From the NCBI GenBank assembly GCA_030432155.1, contig JAUIHQ010000006.1, forward strand, positions 1 to 37,771: DNA of 37,771 bases. The letters are read 5' to 3'. Source of the DNA: a bacterium. GTDB lineage: Bacteria; Verrucomicrobiota; Kiritimatiellia; CAIVKH01. A program made the translations under genes and the position numbers. Shown here one piece after another: positions 7,794 through 15,369 of this stretch; positions within the stretch are counted from its first letter, which is position 1; every line of letters starts with the position of its first letter. Under the pieces are notes generated by a model. The model saw only the letters and a program-made list of their open reading frames with translations. It made no database searches and had not been told where the DNA came from.

Positions 7794-10400
7794 ATGGACA
7801 TCACCTGGACAAAGGATGAGTGCATGGGATCCTTTACGGCGCGGTTTGACCGGGTCGCGGAACGGGTTCCGGATCATCCGGCGGTGATCGATGCCTCTCG
7901 CACCATCACCTACCGGGAACTTCAGGGCGAGACCCGCCGCATCGGCGCCGGCATCGCGTCGCTGCACGGTACGGAGCCGGTGGGATTGGTGATGGCTCAT
8001 GACGCCGTCACGGTGGCAGTCATCGTCGGTGCGATCCGCGCCACCCGGATATATGTTGTTCTCGACCCGACCGGCCCGGCCGATCGCAACCTAGGCCTGA
8101 TTCAGGATGCGGGAATTCGATACCTGCTTGCCGATCCCGCGTCCTATTCCGCTGCCTGCTGTTTCGCCGGATCGGAGCAGACCGTTGTCAGAATCGAAGA
8201 GCTGGCCGGGGATGAGCGTCGGCTTGATACCCTTCGGGCCGACGGGAATACGCCGGCTGCCATTTATTACACGTCCGGCTCAACCGGTGAGCCAAAAGGG
8301 ATCGTCTGGTGTCATCGGAATCTGCTCCACAAAGCGTGCTCGATGGTGCTTGCATGTGAACTCACGCACGATGATCGGCATGCTGTTATCACCCCGTTCA
8401 CCTTCGGAACGTCAACCGCACCGATGTTTAATGCATTGCTTTCGGGGACATCGACCACGGTGTATCCGGCTGTAAAGGGAAGCCTGGAGGATCTTCGCCA
8501 ACACCTGATCGACCACCACGTTACGGTGTTGACCCCTTCGGTGGCGCTTTTCCGATCAATGCTTTGTCACGAAAGCCGGGATCCGGTGGCGGAATGCGTG
8601 AGGGTTTCGATTATCGGCGGCGACAGGTATCACCCGCATGACGTTGATATCTGGAAGCGGTCGTTTCCCCGCTCTGCAATCCTCTTTCATGGTCTCTCCT
8701 CCACCGAAACCAACCTGATCGCCATGTATCGGATCGATCACGACACCCCGATTGACGGAGCCATCCTTCCGGTCGGAAAGCCTGGACCGGACAAGATCGT
8801 CCGGATTCTCGATCCCGAGGGACGGGAGGTTGCCCCGGGAGAAGAAGGAGAGATCGCCGTCCAGAGCCGATACCTGTGCAATGGGTATTGGAAACGTCCC
8901 GCATTGAATGCTGAGAAGTTTCGACCCGCGCTCGACGGCAGCGGGGAGCGGATGTTTATGACCGGCGATATCGGAAGGTTTGACGAAGACGGCAATCTGT
9001 ATCACCTCGGCCGGAAGGATTTCATGGTCAAGGTCCGCGGATTCCGGGTGGAGATCGGCGAAGTTGAAGCGGCGCTGCACCGGCTCGAGGCCATTCGGGA
9101 AGCGGTGGTCATAGCCCGCGAGGATGAAAAGAGGGAATCGTTCCTGACCGCGTATGTTGTGTTCAAGCAGGGATCCCGGCTCACGGTGGATGAGATGCGG
9201 CGTCAATTGGGCGTGTCGATACCGGGCCACATGATACCGACCGCCTTTCGGGTTCTCGATTCGCTTCCTCGAAGCACCGCCGAGAAGGTGGACCGTCGTG
9301 CGCTGCAGACCCTGGCCGGCGACCGGCTTGAATCCGAGGCATCCCGCCGTCCGATATCCACACCGACCGAGGTCATGCTGCAGCGCCTGTGGAAAAGCAA
9401 TCTCGGGAGAGAGCCGACAGATGTCGGCGATTCGTTCTTCAATCTCGGCGGAACATCCATTTCCGGCCTTGCACTGCTGGAAAGCATCCGCCGGTCCACC
9501 GGTAGAAATCTCCCGCTGAACCAGTTGTATCGATCACCGACGATCGAGGCCCTGGCCCGGGTGATCGACGGGACGGGAGATGATGCGGAACATGTTCGGT
9601 ATGTTATCCTGCAGTCGTCCGGCGGCGGCCCGCCGCTTTTTCTTGTTCCGGGCATCGGTTCCGATGCCAACTCTCTCCGGGATGTTGCTGCGGCGTTTCC
9701 GCCGGATCGCCCGCTTATCGGCCTGCAATATCCCGGGGTGGATGGCCGGGAGGCGGCAACCTCTTCCCTGGTTGAACTCGCAAATCGATGGGCCGATATC
9801 GTAGAGAAAATCTTTCCGGTCGGCCCCTGCCTGGTCGGCGGTACCTCGGGCGGAGGTGTAGCCGCGCTCGAGCTGGCGAGGGAGCTCCGAACGAGAGGCC
9901 GGGCGGTCCATCTTGTTGCGTTGATCGAGACCAACCTGCCCGGCCGGTGGTTGGTGCCGCATGGCCGCGGGTGGACGTTGCGATATCATCATCGAATGAT
10001 GGCGTGGATGCCCGCCGGTTCGAGGCATTGGCGCTGGTCCGACCTTGGTGCAGGCATTGCTCAGCACATCGGCCGGATGCGCGCGGTCCGGAGCGCCCGG
10101 CATCGTCAGGCCCGTGGTGACGCGCTTCCTCATGTGCTTCGGTATCACTATCTGCTCGATGCCGCCATCCGGTCGTTGCGGGATTACAAGCCTGCGTGCT
10201 ACACCGGCCGGATTGTCCTGTTTCGGGCCGAGCAGCCGGAACATGCATTCGCCACCGCCGACCCCGCGTTGGGCTGGAGCCCCTATCTCTCCGATCTTAC
10301 CATCGTCGATATCCCCGGCCGCCATGGCGCCCACATCCGTCCGCCCCATGCCTCGGTGCTTGCACAAAAACTGGCAGATGCATGCAAAGATGAAAGGTAG
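7794..10400 (+). CDS. NRPS-like adenylation-thiolation-thioesterase (A-T-TE) synthetase
   Basis: One 868-residue protein carries an adenylation domain (A3 YYTSGSTGEPKG near 158-169, A7 TGDIGRFDEDG, A8 VRGFRVEIGEVEAAL, A10 STAEKVDR), a carrier domain with the phosphopantetheine serine at S555 (FFNLGGTS), and a C-terminal thioesterase with S685 in GGTSGGG and H844 in GRHGAH. There is no condensation domain. In the A4 region the usual FDxS of amino-acid-activating domains reads FGTS, so the Asp that holds the substrate amino group is missing. This suggests a non-amino-acid acyl substrate. A-T-TE proteins of this layout are known to dimerise aryl alpha-keto acids into furanones or quinones, but substrate and product here are unknown. 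A GTG at 7770 and an ATG at 7824 (with AAAGGA) are alternative starts. Confidence 0.88.
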   Translation: MDITWTKDECMGSFTARFDRVAERVPDHPAVIDASRTITYRELQGETRRIGAGIASLHGTEPVGLVMAHDAVTVAVIVGAIRATRIYVVLDPTGPADRNLGLIQDAGIRYLLADPASYSAACCFAGSEQTVVRIEELAGDERRLDTLRADGNTPAAIYYTSGSTGEPKGIVWCHRNLLHKACSMVLACELTHDDRHAVITPFTFGTSTAPMFNALLSGTSTTVYPAVKGSLEDLRQHLIDHHVTVLTPSVALFRSMLCHESRDPVAECVRVSIIGGDRYHPHDVDIWKRSFPRSAILFHGLSSTETNLIAMYRIDHDTPIDGAILPVGKPGPDKIVRILDPEGREVAPGEEGEIAVQSRYLCNGYWKRPALNAEKFRPALDGSGERMFMTGDIGRFDEDGNLYHLGRKDFMVKVRGFRVEIGEVEAALHRLEAIREAVVIAREDEKRESFLTAYVVFKQGSRLTVDEMRRQLGVSIPGHMIPTAFRVLDSLPRSTAEKVDRRALQTLAGDRLESEASRRPISTPTEVMLQRLWKSNLGREPTDVGDSFFNLGGTSISGLALLESIRRSTGRNLPLNQLYRSPTIEALARVIDGTGDDAEHVRYVILQSSGGGPPLFLVPGIGSDANSLRDVAAAFPPDRPLIGLQYPGVDGREAATSSLVELANRWADIVEKIFPVGPCLVGGTSGGGVAALELARELRTRGRAVHLVALIETNLPGRWLVPHGRGWTLRYHHRMMAWMPAGSRHWRWSDLGAGIAQHIGRMRAVRSARHRQARGDALPHVLRYHYLLDAAIRSLRDYKPACYTGRIVLFRAEQPEHAFATADPALGWSPYLSDLTIVDIPGRHGAHIRPPHASVLAQKLADACKDER

Positions 10401-10405
10401 TGGTC

Positions 10406-10425
10406 CCGCCCCTCTCGGGCGGTTT
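10406..10425 (+). terminator. Weak intrinsic terminator after the synthetase
   Basis: A stem CCGCCC/GGGCGG with a five-base loop starts six bases after the synthetase stop codon and is followed by only TTT. The position is right for termination, but the U-tract is short. Confidence 0.5.
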
Positions 10426-10464
10426 CAAACATGTCGTAGCCGCTCATCTCCTGCTCGTGCACAT

Positions 10465-10503
10465 ACTCGTACACACGATCCCCTTGTAAGTATGTGTACG
10501 AGT
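10465..10503. repeat. Perfect 11-bp inverted repeat in an intergenic gap
   Basis: ACTCGTACACA at 10465-10475 is perfectly complementary to TGTGTACGAGT at 10493-10503, with a 17-base loop. It lies between the synthetase and tonB stop codons. The rest of that 277-base gap holds only a GGGGGC/GCCCCC hairpin at 10587-10604, possibly for the tonB side. The half-site ACTCGT also occurs in the vapBC operator at 35915, so it may be the relic of an operator rather than a terminator. Confidence 0.55.
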
Positions 10504-10677
10504 AAGGTCGAAGTCGGCAATGAAAAGGATACGGATTTATGTAAACCGCCCTCGTCAGGCCGATCCAATATCCTTCACCATCATGCGGGGGCTTTCCTGC
10601 CCCCCATGGTTGGGTATGAGCGGATTGTTCACGTTCATGGAATGAGCCGTTTCCCCGATGATCGGCAACCCACCCTG

Positions 10678-11328
10678 TCACCGCTCCAGTGTAAACCGGA
10701 TGGGCAGGTTGGCGGTTACCGGTGCGGACCATTCGGCGGGAGGGGGCGGGAAGGGGGATGCGGCACGGGCTGCACGCTCAGCTTCGCGAACCAGAATGCG
10801 GCTGCAGATGTCGGAGACCGGGGAGGCCTCGCGAAGTGTTCCGTCTGAAGCAATCTCGAGGTGCAGTGTAACGGTGCCGCGAATGCCGGTACGGCGGGCG
10901 GAGGCGGGATAACGGAGATTGGCCGCGATGGTCCGGCTGACCATCGCCCAGTAGGAGTCCTTCGCATCGGCCACGGCTTCTGCCGTGATCATCACAACCT
11001 CCTCATCCGGCTGGGCATCCTCAAGGACCTCCGGGGCGGGTTCCGGTTCCGGCTCCGGTTCCTCCGGCGCCGGGACTTCTTCAACGGGTTCCGGTGGTTG
11101 CTCGGGCGCCGGTTCCGGTTCAGGCGGCGGGGGAATGGGTTCAGCCATTTTCTTTGGCTCCACCGGAACCGGGGGCGCCGGTTCCGGCGCTTTCACGATG
11201 TGCAGGACCACCGATGCCGGAGGGATGGGACGGGGATGGATGCGAGGGGCGACCGGCAGTCGGGAGAGACCCTGGTGAAGAAGGGCGGATGCGCCGAGGC
11301 AGAGGATGAAGAGCGCTTTCGCGTTCAC
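10678..11328 (-). CDS. tonB: TonB family energy-transducing protein
   Basis: TonB links the proton motive force captured by ExbB/ExbD to outer-membrane receptors. The 216-residue product has a short N-terminal hydrophobic anchor (about residues 4-18), a long Pro/Glu-rich periplasmic spacer (repeated PEPEP and EPAP), and a C-terminal TonB domain from about residue 125 with YPASARRTGIRGTVTLHLEI. It starts with GTG, overlapping the exbD stop by four bases (GTGA), so translation is probably coupled. It is the last gene of the five-gene minus-strand uptake operon. Confidence 0.92.
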   Translation of the reverse strand: MNAKALFILCLGASALLHQGLSRLPVAPRIHPRPIPPASVVLHIVKAPEPAPPVPVEPKKMAEPIPPPPEPEPAPEQPPEPVEEVPAPEEPEPEPEPAPEVLEDAQPDEEVVMITAEAVADAKDSYWAMVSRTIAANLRYPASARRTGIRGTVTLHLEIASDGTLREASPVSDICSRILVREAERAARAASPFPPPPAEWSAPVTANLPIRFTLER

Positions 11329-11756
11329 GGCGCAGCATCCTGCCCGGTTCGGCCGGTAAGCTCGATGGACGACAGGCCGGCCGCCCTTGCTTCATCCAGC
11401 AGATGAAGAACCCGCCCTGCCGGTGCATCACGATCCGCGGTGATCACCATGGGCGTCCCGGTATTCCGCTCCGCCGCTTCGGCCAACCGTGGCCGCACGT
11501 TTTCCTCGGCAATCGGCTCTTCGTTGAGAAACAACGTTCCATCCTTTTCGATGACCCACACAAGAGCCGACGGGTCCGGAGCGGTTTCCTCGCCCCCGCT
11601 CATGGGCTCCAGATCCAGGCCGAGCTGTTTCTGGCGGGTAAAGGATGACGAAAGCAAAAAGAAAATCAGCAGCAGAAATACACAATCCACCAATGCGGTA
11701 AGATCCATCCGCGGACGGATACGCTGGCGTTCGGCAAGACGGATGCGCGGTTTCAT
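11325..11756 (-). CDS. exbD: ExbD/TolR biopolymer transport protein
   Basis: The 143-residue product has the ExbD layout: a basic cytoplasmic N-terminus (KPRIRLAERQRIRPR), a single membrane helix with the conserved Asp (MDLTALVDCVFLLLIFF) and a periplasmic domain ending in RVLHLLDEARAAGLSSIEL. The start at 11756 fits the family's short N-tail, although there is no clear ribosome site. Longer upstream readings run into a repeat-bearing spacer. It lies between exbB and tonB and works with both. Confidence 0.92.
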   Translation of the reverse strand: MKPRIRLAERQRIRPRMDLTALVDCVFLLLIFFLLSSSFTRQKQLGLDLEPMSGGEETAPDPSALVWVIEKDGTLFLNEEPIAEENVRPRLAEAAERNTGTPMVITADRDAPAGRVLHLLDEARAAGLSSIELTGRTGQDAAP

Positions 11757-11815
11757 GGCGTGATCTTGTATCCGCCTGAAGGCAGGCAGGAGTCTGCCCC
11801 TCCGGGGTGTGGGCC

Positions 11816-11900
11816 TCCGGAGGGACAACCTCCCCGCGGCGCGGTGGACATCGGTCGGCTTGATCCTCCGGTGAGAGGACTTCCGGAGGGGCAACCTCCC
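11816..11900. repeat. Direct repeat with internal hairpins in the exbB-exbD spacer
   Basis: A 19-base unit, TCCGGAGGGACAACCTCCC at 11816-11834, recurs at 11882-11900 with one mismatch, the copies starting 66 bases apart. Each unit can fold as GGAGG/CCTCC with a five-base loop. The 165-base spacer between exbB and exbD is unusually long for this operon, and the repeats occupy most of it. Confidence 0.65.
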
Positions 11901-11921
11901 GGTTGCCCGCGTTGCGCCCGA

Positions 11922-12533
11922 TCAACCACTTTGTTCCTCCCCATGCACGGTCAGTACCGCATCGAGCAGTTCCTCTATCGCTTCAAGCCTTGTATGCACC
12001 AGCCGCTCGAAACCATGCCATGCAAGGTAGGCGGGGATTGCAACCCCGAGTCCGAACACGGTGGTCAGCAGCGCTTCCCAGATGCCGCCGGCCAGGGCCG
12101 ACGGATTGACGTCGCCGCCCGCCTGCTGTACGGCATAGAACGCCTGCACCATCCCGAGCACGGTTCCCATCAGCCCGAGCAGCGGCGCCACCTGGCTGAT
12201 CACCGCGAGGGTGGTAAGGTGGGATTCCAGCCGCCGCTTGACCCGGTGGGAGGCAACGACCAGTGCCTCCTCGAACCGTGCCTGCGTTGTACCCCACGCG
12301 GTTTGGACGGTTTCCATCAGGGGCCGCAGGCAGGGGGGCATGGGCACTTGGTCGCGCTCGCCCCCGGCGAGAATCCGGTCCCGAGCCTGACGAGCCCGGG
12401 CGGCCACGTTTCGTTCCCACAACCCGAGTACAATCAGGCGTTCCAGGGCCACGGCGACAACGATCAGGGAGCACAGGATGATCGGCGCCATCATCCACCC
12501 TCCCCGTTGAATCCAATCACTCACTGTTTCCAT
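11922..12533 (-). CDS. exbB: MotA/TolQ/ExbB family proton channel
   Basis: ExbB forms the pentameric proton channel that powers TonB. The 203-residue product has a first membrane helix at about residues 13-35 (MMAPIILCSLIVVAVALERL), a cytoplasmic helical loop, and two further helices containing the conserved VAPLLGLMGTVLGM and LLTTVFGLGVAIPAYL motifs. The ATG at 12533 is preceded by GGGAG at six bases, which favours it over an upstream ATG at 12548. A strong hairpin lies between this gene and the receptor upstream. Confidence 0.93.
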   Translation of the reverse strand: METVSDWIQRGGWMMAPIILCSLIVVAVALERLIVLGLWERNVAARARQARDRILAGGERDQVPMPPCLRPLMETVQTAWGTTQARFEEALVVASHRVKRRLESHLTTLAVISQVAPLLGLMGTVLGMVQAFYAVQQAGGDVNPSALAGGIWEALLTTVFGLGVAIPAYLAWHGFERLVHTRLEAIEELLDAVLTVHGEEQSG

Positions 12534-12570
12534 AATCACTCCCGACATGTCGCATGTACGATGAGAATCC

Positions 12571-12600
12571 CTGTGCCGCGGCGCGATGGCCGCGGCACAG
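12571..12600. other. Perfect 12-bp stem-loop between receptor gene and exbB
   Basis: CTGTGCCGCGGC at 12571-12582 pairs perfectly with GCCGCGGCACAG at 12589-12600 around a six-base loop. It lies in the 90-base gap between the receptor stop and the exbB start. No T-run follows on the minus strand, so it looks more like an RNA-stabilising or partial-attenuation element that sets receptor above exbBD-tonB expression than a full terminator. Confidence 0.7.
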
Positions 12601-12623
12601 AGATCGTTCATCCATCCAACCGG

Positions 12624-14720
12624 TTAAAACATGACTTTTGCCGTTGCATACACATACCGGCCCGGCTGGGGAACCTCGTCGCCGGGTGCGAGATCGCCCG
12701 AAGCGAGCAGCGCCTCCCGGGTCAGATGTTCGTTGTATTCTTCATCAAGCAGGTTCTCGACTCCCACTTCCAGCTCAAGACCGCGGACGATCTCAACGCC
12801 GGCGCGGAGGTGATAGACCTCAAAGGCTCCGGTTTCATCCTCGGGGAAGGTTTCGTCGATCTTGTCCTGGCGGGCCGCAAACCGCATCCCCGCTTCGCAC
12901 CACCAAGGGCGCGTTTCGCTGTCCGCATCAAATCGCAGGGCAATCTCGCCGGACAGCGGCGGAATTTCCGGAAGGTCCCGGCCGTCGGTGGTATTGCGCC
13001 CGGCTACAAATGCAAGCGACGCGGGAACGGACCAGCCTTCGCCAAGGAGCAACTTCCCTTCGGCCTCGGCGCCGTAGAGTTCTGCATCGACGTTGCGGAA
13101 GCTGCGGATGTTGTCCGGTGCGCCGTCGCCGTTGACATCCATACGGGCCACGCTGGTCTGGTAGATATAGTCATCCACCTGCGCGGCAAACAACGAGATG
13201 TCGATGGAACCCTTTTCGTGGGTCATCACCGTTCCCACTGCCGCCTCCAGCTTGGTTTCCGGATCGAGGGCGGGATTGCCGACGAGGTATCCGCCGGGGG
13301 CGGGCGCGAAGGCGAAGAACTGTTCCGTGACCGCGGGGTAGCGGCTGACTCGTCCCGCGCCGGCGTAATACCGTACACGTTCGCTCGCCGCCCATTCCAC
13401 GAGAACATTGCCGGAGAACAGGGTTTCGTCCACTTCATCCACCGCGGCGTTCTCGCCGTTGAAACGCGCATACTGGTCGAGGATCGGAGCCGGGGGGGAC
13501 CCCATGCCGACCGCGATCAGGTCGTCCGCTCCGGCGGCCTCGCTCTGGGCGTAATCGACCCGGCCGCCGATGCGGAGGGTGATGGAGTCGCCGGCGTCCT
13601 GTTTCCACTCCGCGAATGCACCCACGATGTCGCGGGTGACGTCGGGCCAGATGTGGTCCCGGAACGTCATGCCGGAAGCAACCATGCGGCGGGTACGGGT
13701 GGCGTCCCGTTCCATTCGCTCCGCGTCGGTTCCGATCGTCAGCACGGACTGCTCGCTGATACGCCAGTCCGCTTCCGCTTTGCCGGCGTAGGATTTCGCG
13801 GTGGAAGGCGTCTCCGCTTCCATGATGCCGCGGTTCGGCTTGTCGGCATTGTCCATGAGATGATCGATGTCGGCCAGCCCGAGGCTGAGCTCCATCCGTT
13901 CGACCGATCCCTCTGCGGGCAGAATCCGATATCCGCCGAGGGCCATCCAGGCCGTCGACTCACGGATGTCCATGGGCAGCGAGGGGAAGTCAACGTTCTC
14001 TTCCCGTTTGTAGAGGACGGAACCGTATACCCGTTGTCCTTCGACCGGATCCCAGCCGAGGGAGAGCGAACCGGTATATTCTTCCAGTCCCGCGGGTACG
14101 GTTTTGCCGTCGGCCGATTCATAATCATCGAGATCCGCGGTGCCGGCTTCGGCCCGGATATCGAGATTCTCGTCGCCGCCTTCGGCCTTTACCGAAGCAG
14201 AATAGCCGTCGCGGCCATCATCCCAGGTGAAGGCTGCGGTACCCTCCATGCCGGGTTCGGCATCGGGACCACGTTGGACCGCGGGGTCCATGATCACCCG
14301 TCCTCCGGTCCCGCCGGGACCGAGGGTCACCGACGGCAGTGCTTTGACGACGGATACGGATTGCAGGGCATGCGCCGACACATACGAAGCCGGCGGATCC
14401 ATCCGCGAGGGACAGGCGCCGTACAGCGGCAGGCATCCGAGCTGGGTTTGGACCCGCTCCCAGCCCAGGCCGCGGATGACCGGTTCGGCCGCGTTGGCCC
14501 CCCGGTGGACCGCGGTAACGCCGGGCAGGCTTTTCACGGCTTCCGCGACCGACAGGGTCAACGGATTGTCCATCGCGGCGGCGGTCAGCGACCGTTCGCC
14601 CGGCGCCTGAAGCGGCGCTTTGACGTCAATGGGATCCAGGGCAGCCGGATCCTGGGCGGGTGACAGACCCGCAGTTGCAGCGGTCATCAGGACCGCAAGA
14701 CAGATCGATAGATTCTTCAA
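12624..14720 (-). CDS. TonB-dependent outer-membrane receptor, copper type (OprC/NosA-like)
   Basis: The 698-residue product has a signal peptide (MKNLSICLAVLMTAATAGLS), a TonB-box-like segment LDPIDVKA, a plug domain (LPGVTAVHRGANAAEPVIRGLG, then GPGGTGGRVIM) and a 22-strand-type barrel ending in YVYATAKVMF. In the plug, ACPSRMDPPASYV places C103 and M107 in a CxxxM arrangement. This corresponds to the copper-binding motif of Pseudomonas OprC and of the TonB-copper receptor family. The start is a TTG codon, the first residue before KNLS, eight bases after GGAG; no ATG fits. The neighbouring Cys-rich small protein supports a metal role. Copper rather than another metal is inferred from the motif. 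Confidence 0.85.
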   Translation of the reverse strand: MKNLSICLAVLMTAATAGLSPAQDPAALDPIDVKAPLQAPGERSLTAAAMDNPLTLSVAEAVKSLPGVTAVHRGANAAEPVIRGLGWERVQTQLGCLPLYGACPSRMDPPASYVSAHALQSVSVVKALPSVTLGPGGTGGRVIMDPAVQRGPDAEPGMEGTAAFTWDDGRDGYSASVKAEGGDENLDIRAEAGTADLDDYESADGKTVPAGLEEYTGSLSLGWDPVEGQRVYGSVLYKREENVDFPSLPMDIRESTAWMALGGYRILPAEGSVERMELSLGLADIDHLMDNADKPNRGIMEAETPSTAKSYAGKAEADWRISEQSVLTIGTDAERMERDATRTRRMVASGMTFRDHIWPDVTRDIVGAFAEWKQDAGDSITLRIGGRVDYAQSEAAGADDLIAVGMGSPPAPILDQYARFNGENAAVDEVDETLFSGNVLVEWAASERVRYYAGAGRVSRYPAVTEQFFAFAPAPGGYLVGNPALDPETKLEAAVGTVMTHEKGSIDISLFAAQVDDYIYQTSVARMDVNGDGAPDNIRSFRNVDAELYGAEAEGKLLLGEGWSVPASLAFVAGRNTTDGRDLPEIPPLSGEIALRFDADSETRPWWCEAGMRFAARQDKIDETFPEDETGAFEVYHLRAGVEIVRGLELEVGVENLLDEEYNEHLTREALLASGDLAPGDEVPQPGRYVYATAKVMF

Positions 14721-14838
14721 AGATTGTTCTCCACGTTTTGTAGGTAAGCTGGATGTCCGCTCAGTCGATGTGAACGTGACGAAGCGGCACAGCCTTCGGG
14801 CTGCCCCATATAGATAACGGCATCCAGGCGCGTTCGGT

Positions 14839-15255
14839 TCAGACGAAGGTGTCGGGAACGACGCGGGGAGGGGGAACGGCCGGCTCGGAGGAGAACTGGG
14901 ATCGGCACGTTGTGACGGTGCGGTATCGATCGTCCCGGTCCGCCGGATCCGGCAAGCGAAGGCGGAAGGATGAAAGCAATGCCTCCATGCGCAACGGGGG
15001 GGTGGGAACCGCCAAGCCTTCGGTGGCGGATGTGTCCCGGACCTTCGCCTGTTCGATGCTCTTGCACATCGGGCAGGGGTGGTCGCCGTCAAACGTGCGG
15101 GACAGACCTTCCGTCAGGCCGTATGAAGACGAGTACTCCACGATCATGCGGCTCCAGGCAACCGACTGAAGAAACATCCAGTGTCCCCCCATGGTCGCGA
15201 GCACCGCGACAAGCGCCGCGGTGGTGCCGGTGAATCTGAAGATACGCTGCATCAT
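14839..15255 (-). CDS. Small membrane-anchored or periplasmic protein with CPMC motif
   Basis: The 138-residue product has an N-terminal hydrophobic segment (about residues 9-29, TTAALVAVLATMGG) that may be a signal anchor. H59-P-C61-P-M-C64 follows, a compact His/Cys/Met cluster suited to binding copper or a similar soft metal. The C-terminal third is low-complexity and Pro-rich (PAVPPPRVVP). It is the first gene of the operon and lies 118 bases upstream of the receptor, with a CAGCC-TTCG-GGCTG hairpin (14790-14803) between them. I do not recognise a named family. A periplasmic metal-handling role next to the receptor is inferred. Confidence 0.7.
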   Translation of the reverse strand: MMQRIFRFTGTTAALVAVLATMGGHWMFLQSVAWSRMIVEYSSSYGLTEGLSRTFDGDHPCPMCKSIEQAKVRDTSATEGLAVPTPPLRMEALLSSFRLRLPDPADRDDRYRTVTTCRSQFSSEPAVPPPRVVPDTFV

Positions 15256-15335
15256 TATCCGGCCCGACAGACTGCCTTACACCCGGACGATTTGCAATGA
15301 AATCCCTGCCTGGCGCGGACGCTGGAAGAACGGGC

Positions 15336-15363
15336 TTTACTTTGTTAGTTAAACTAATAAAGT
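15336..15363 (+). promoter_or_regulatory. Promoter with 23-bp palindromic operator for the symporter operon
   Basis: A -35-like TTTACT (15336-15341) and a -10-like TAAAGT (15358-15363) are separated by 16 bases. The spacer and both boxes are covered by a palindrome centred on 15351: arms CTTTGTTAGTT and AACTAATAAAG pair at 10 of 11 positions. The same element occurs at 21482-21504 and 24149-24171. The -10 box ends six bases before the ATG, so the transcript may be leaderless. The adjacent ROK protein is the likely repressor. Confidence 0.7.
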
Positions 15364-15369
15364 GTCGGC

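Noticed and set aside
10283-10732. A 149-codon minus-strand frame across the synthetase-tonB gap
   Set aside because: It overlaps coding sequence at both ends and has no recognisable domain. Only a short MSGYDMFETAREGRD stretch looked protein-like, and I could not place it.
11760-14663. A 967-codon open frame on the plus strand
   Set aside because: It is antisense to the receptor, exbB and the spacer. It has no domain I recognise and a composition typical of the shadow of GC-rich genes.
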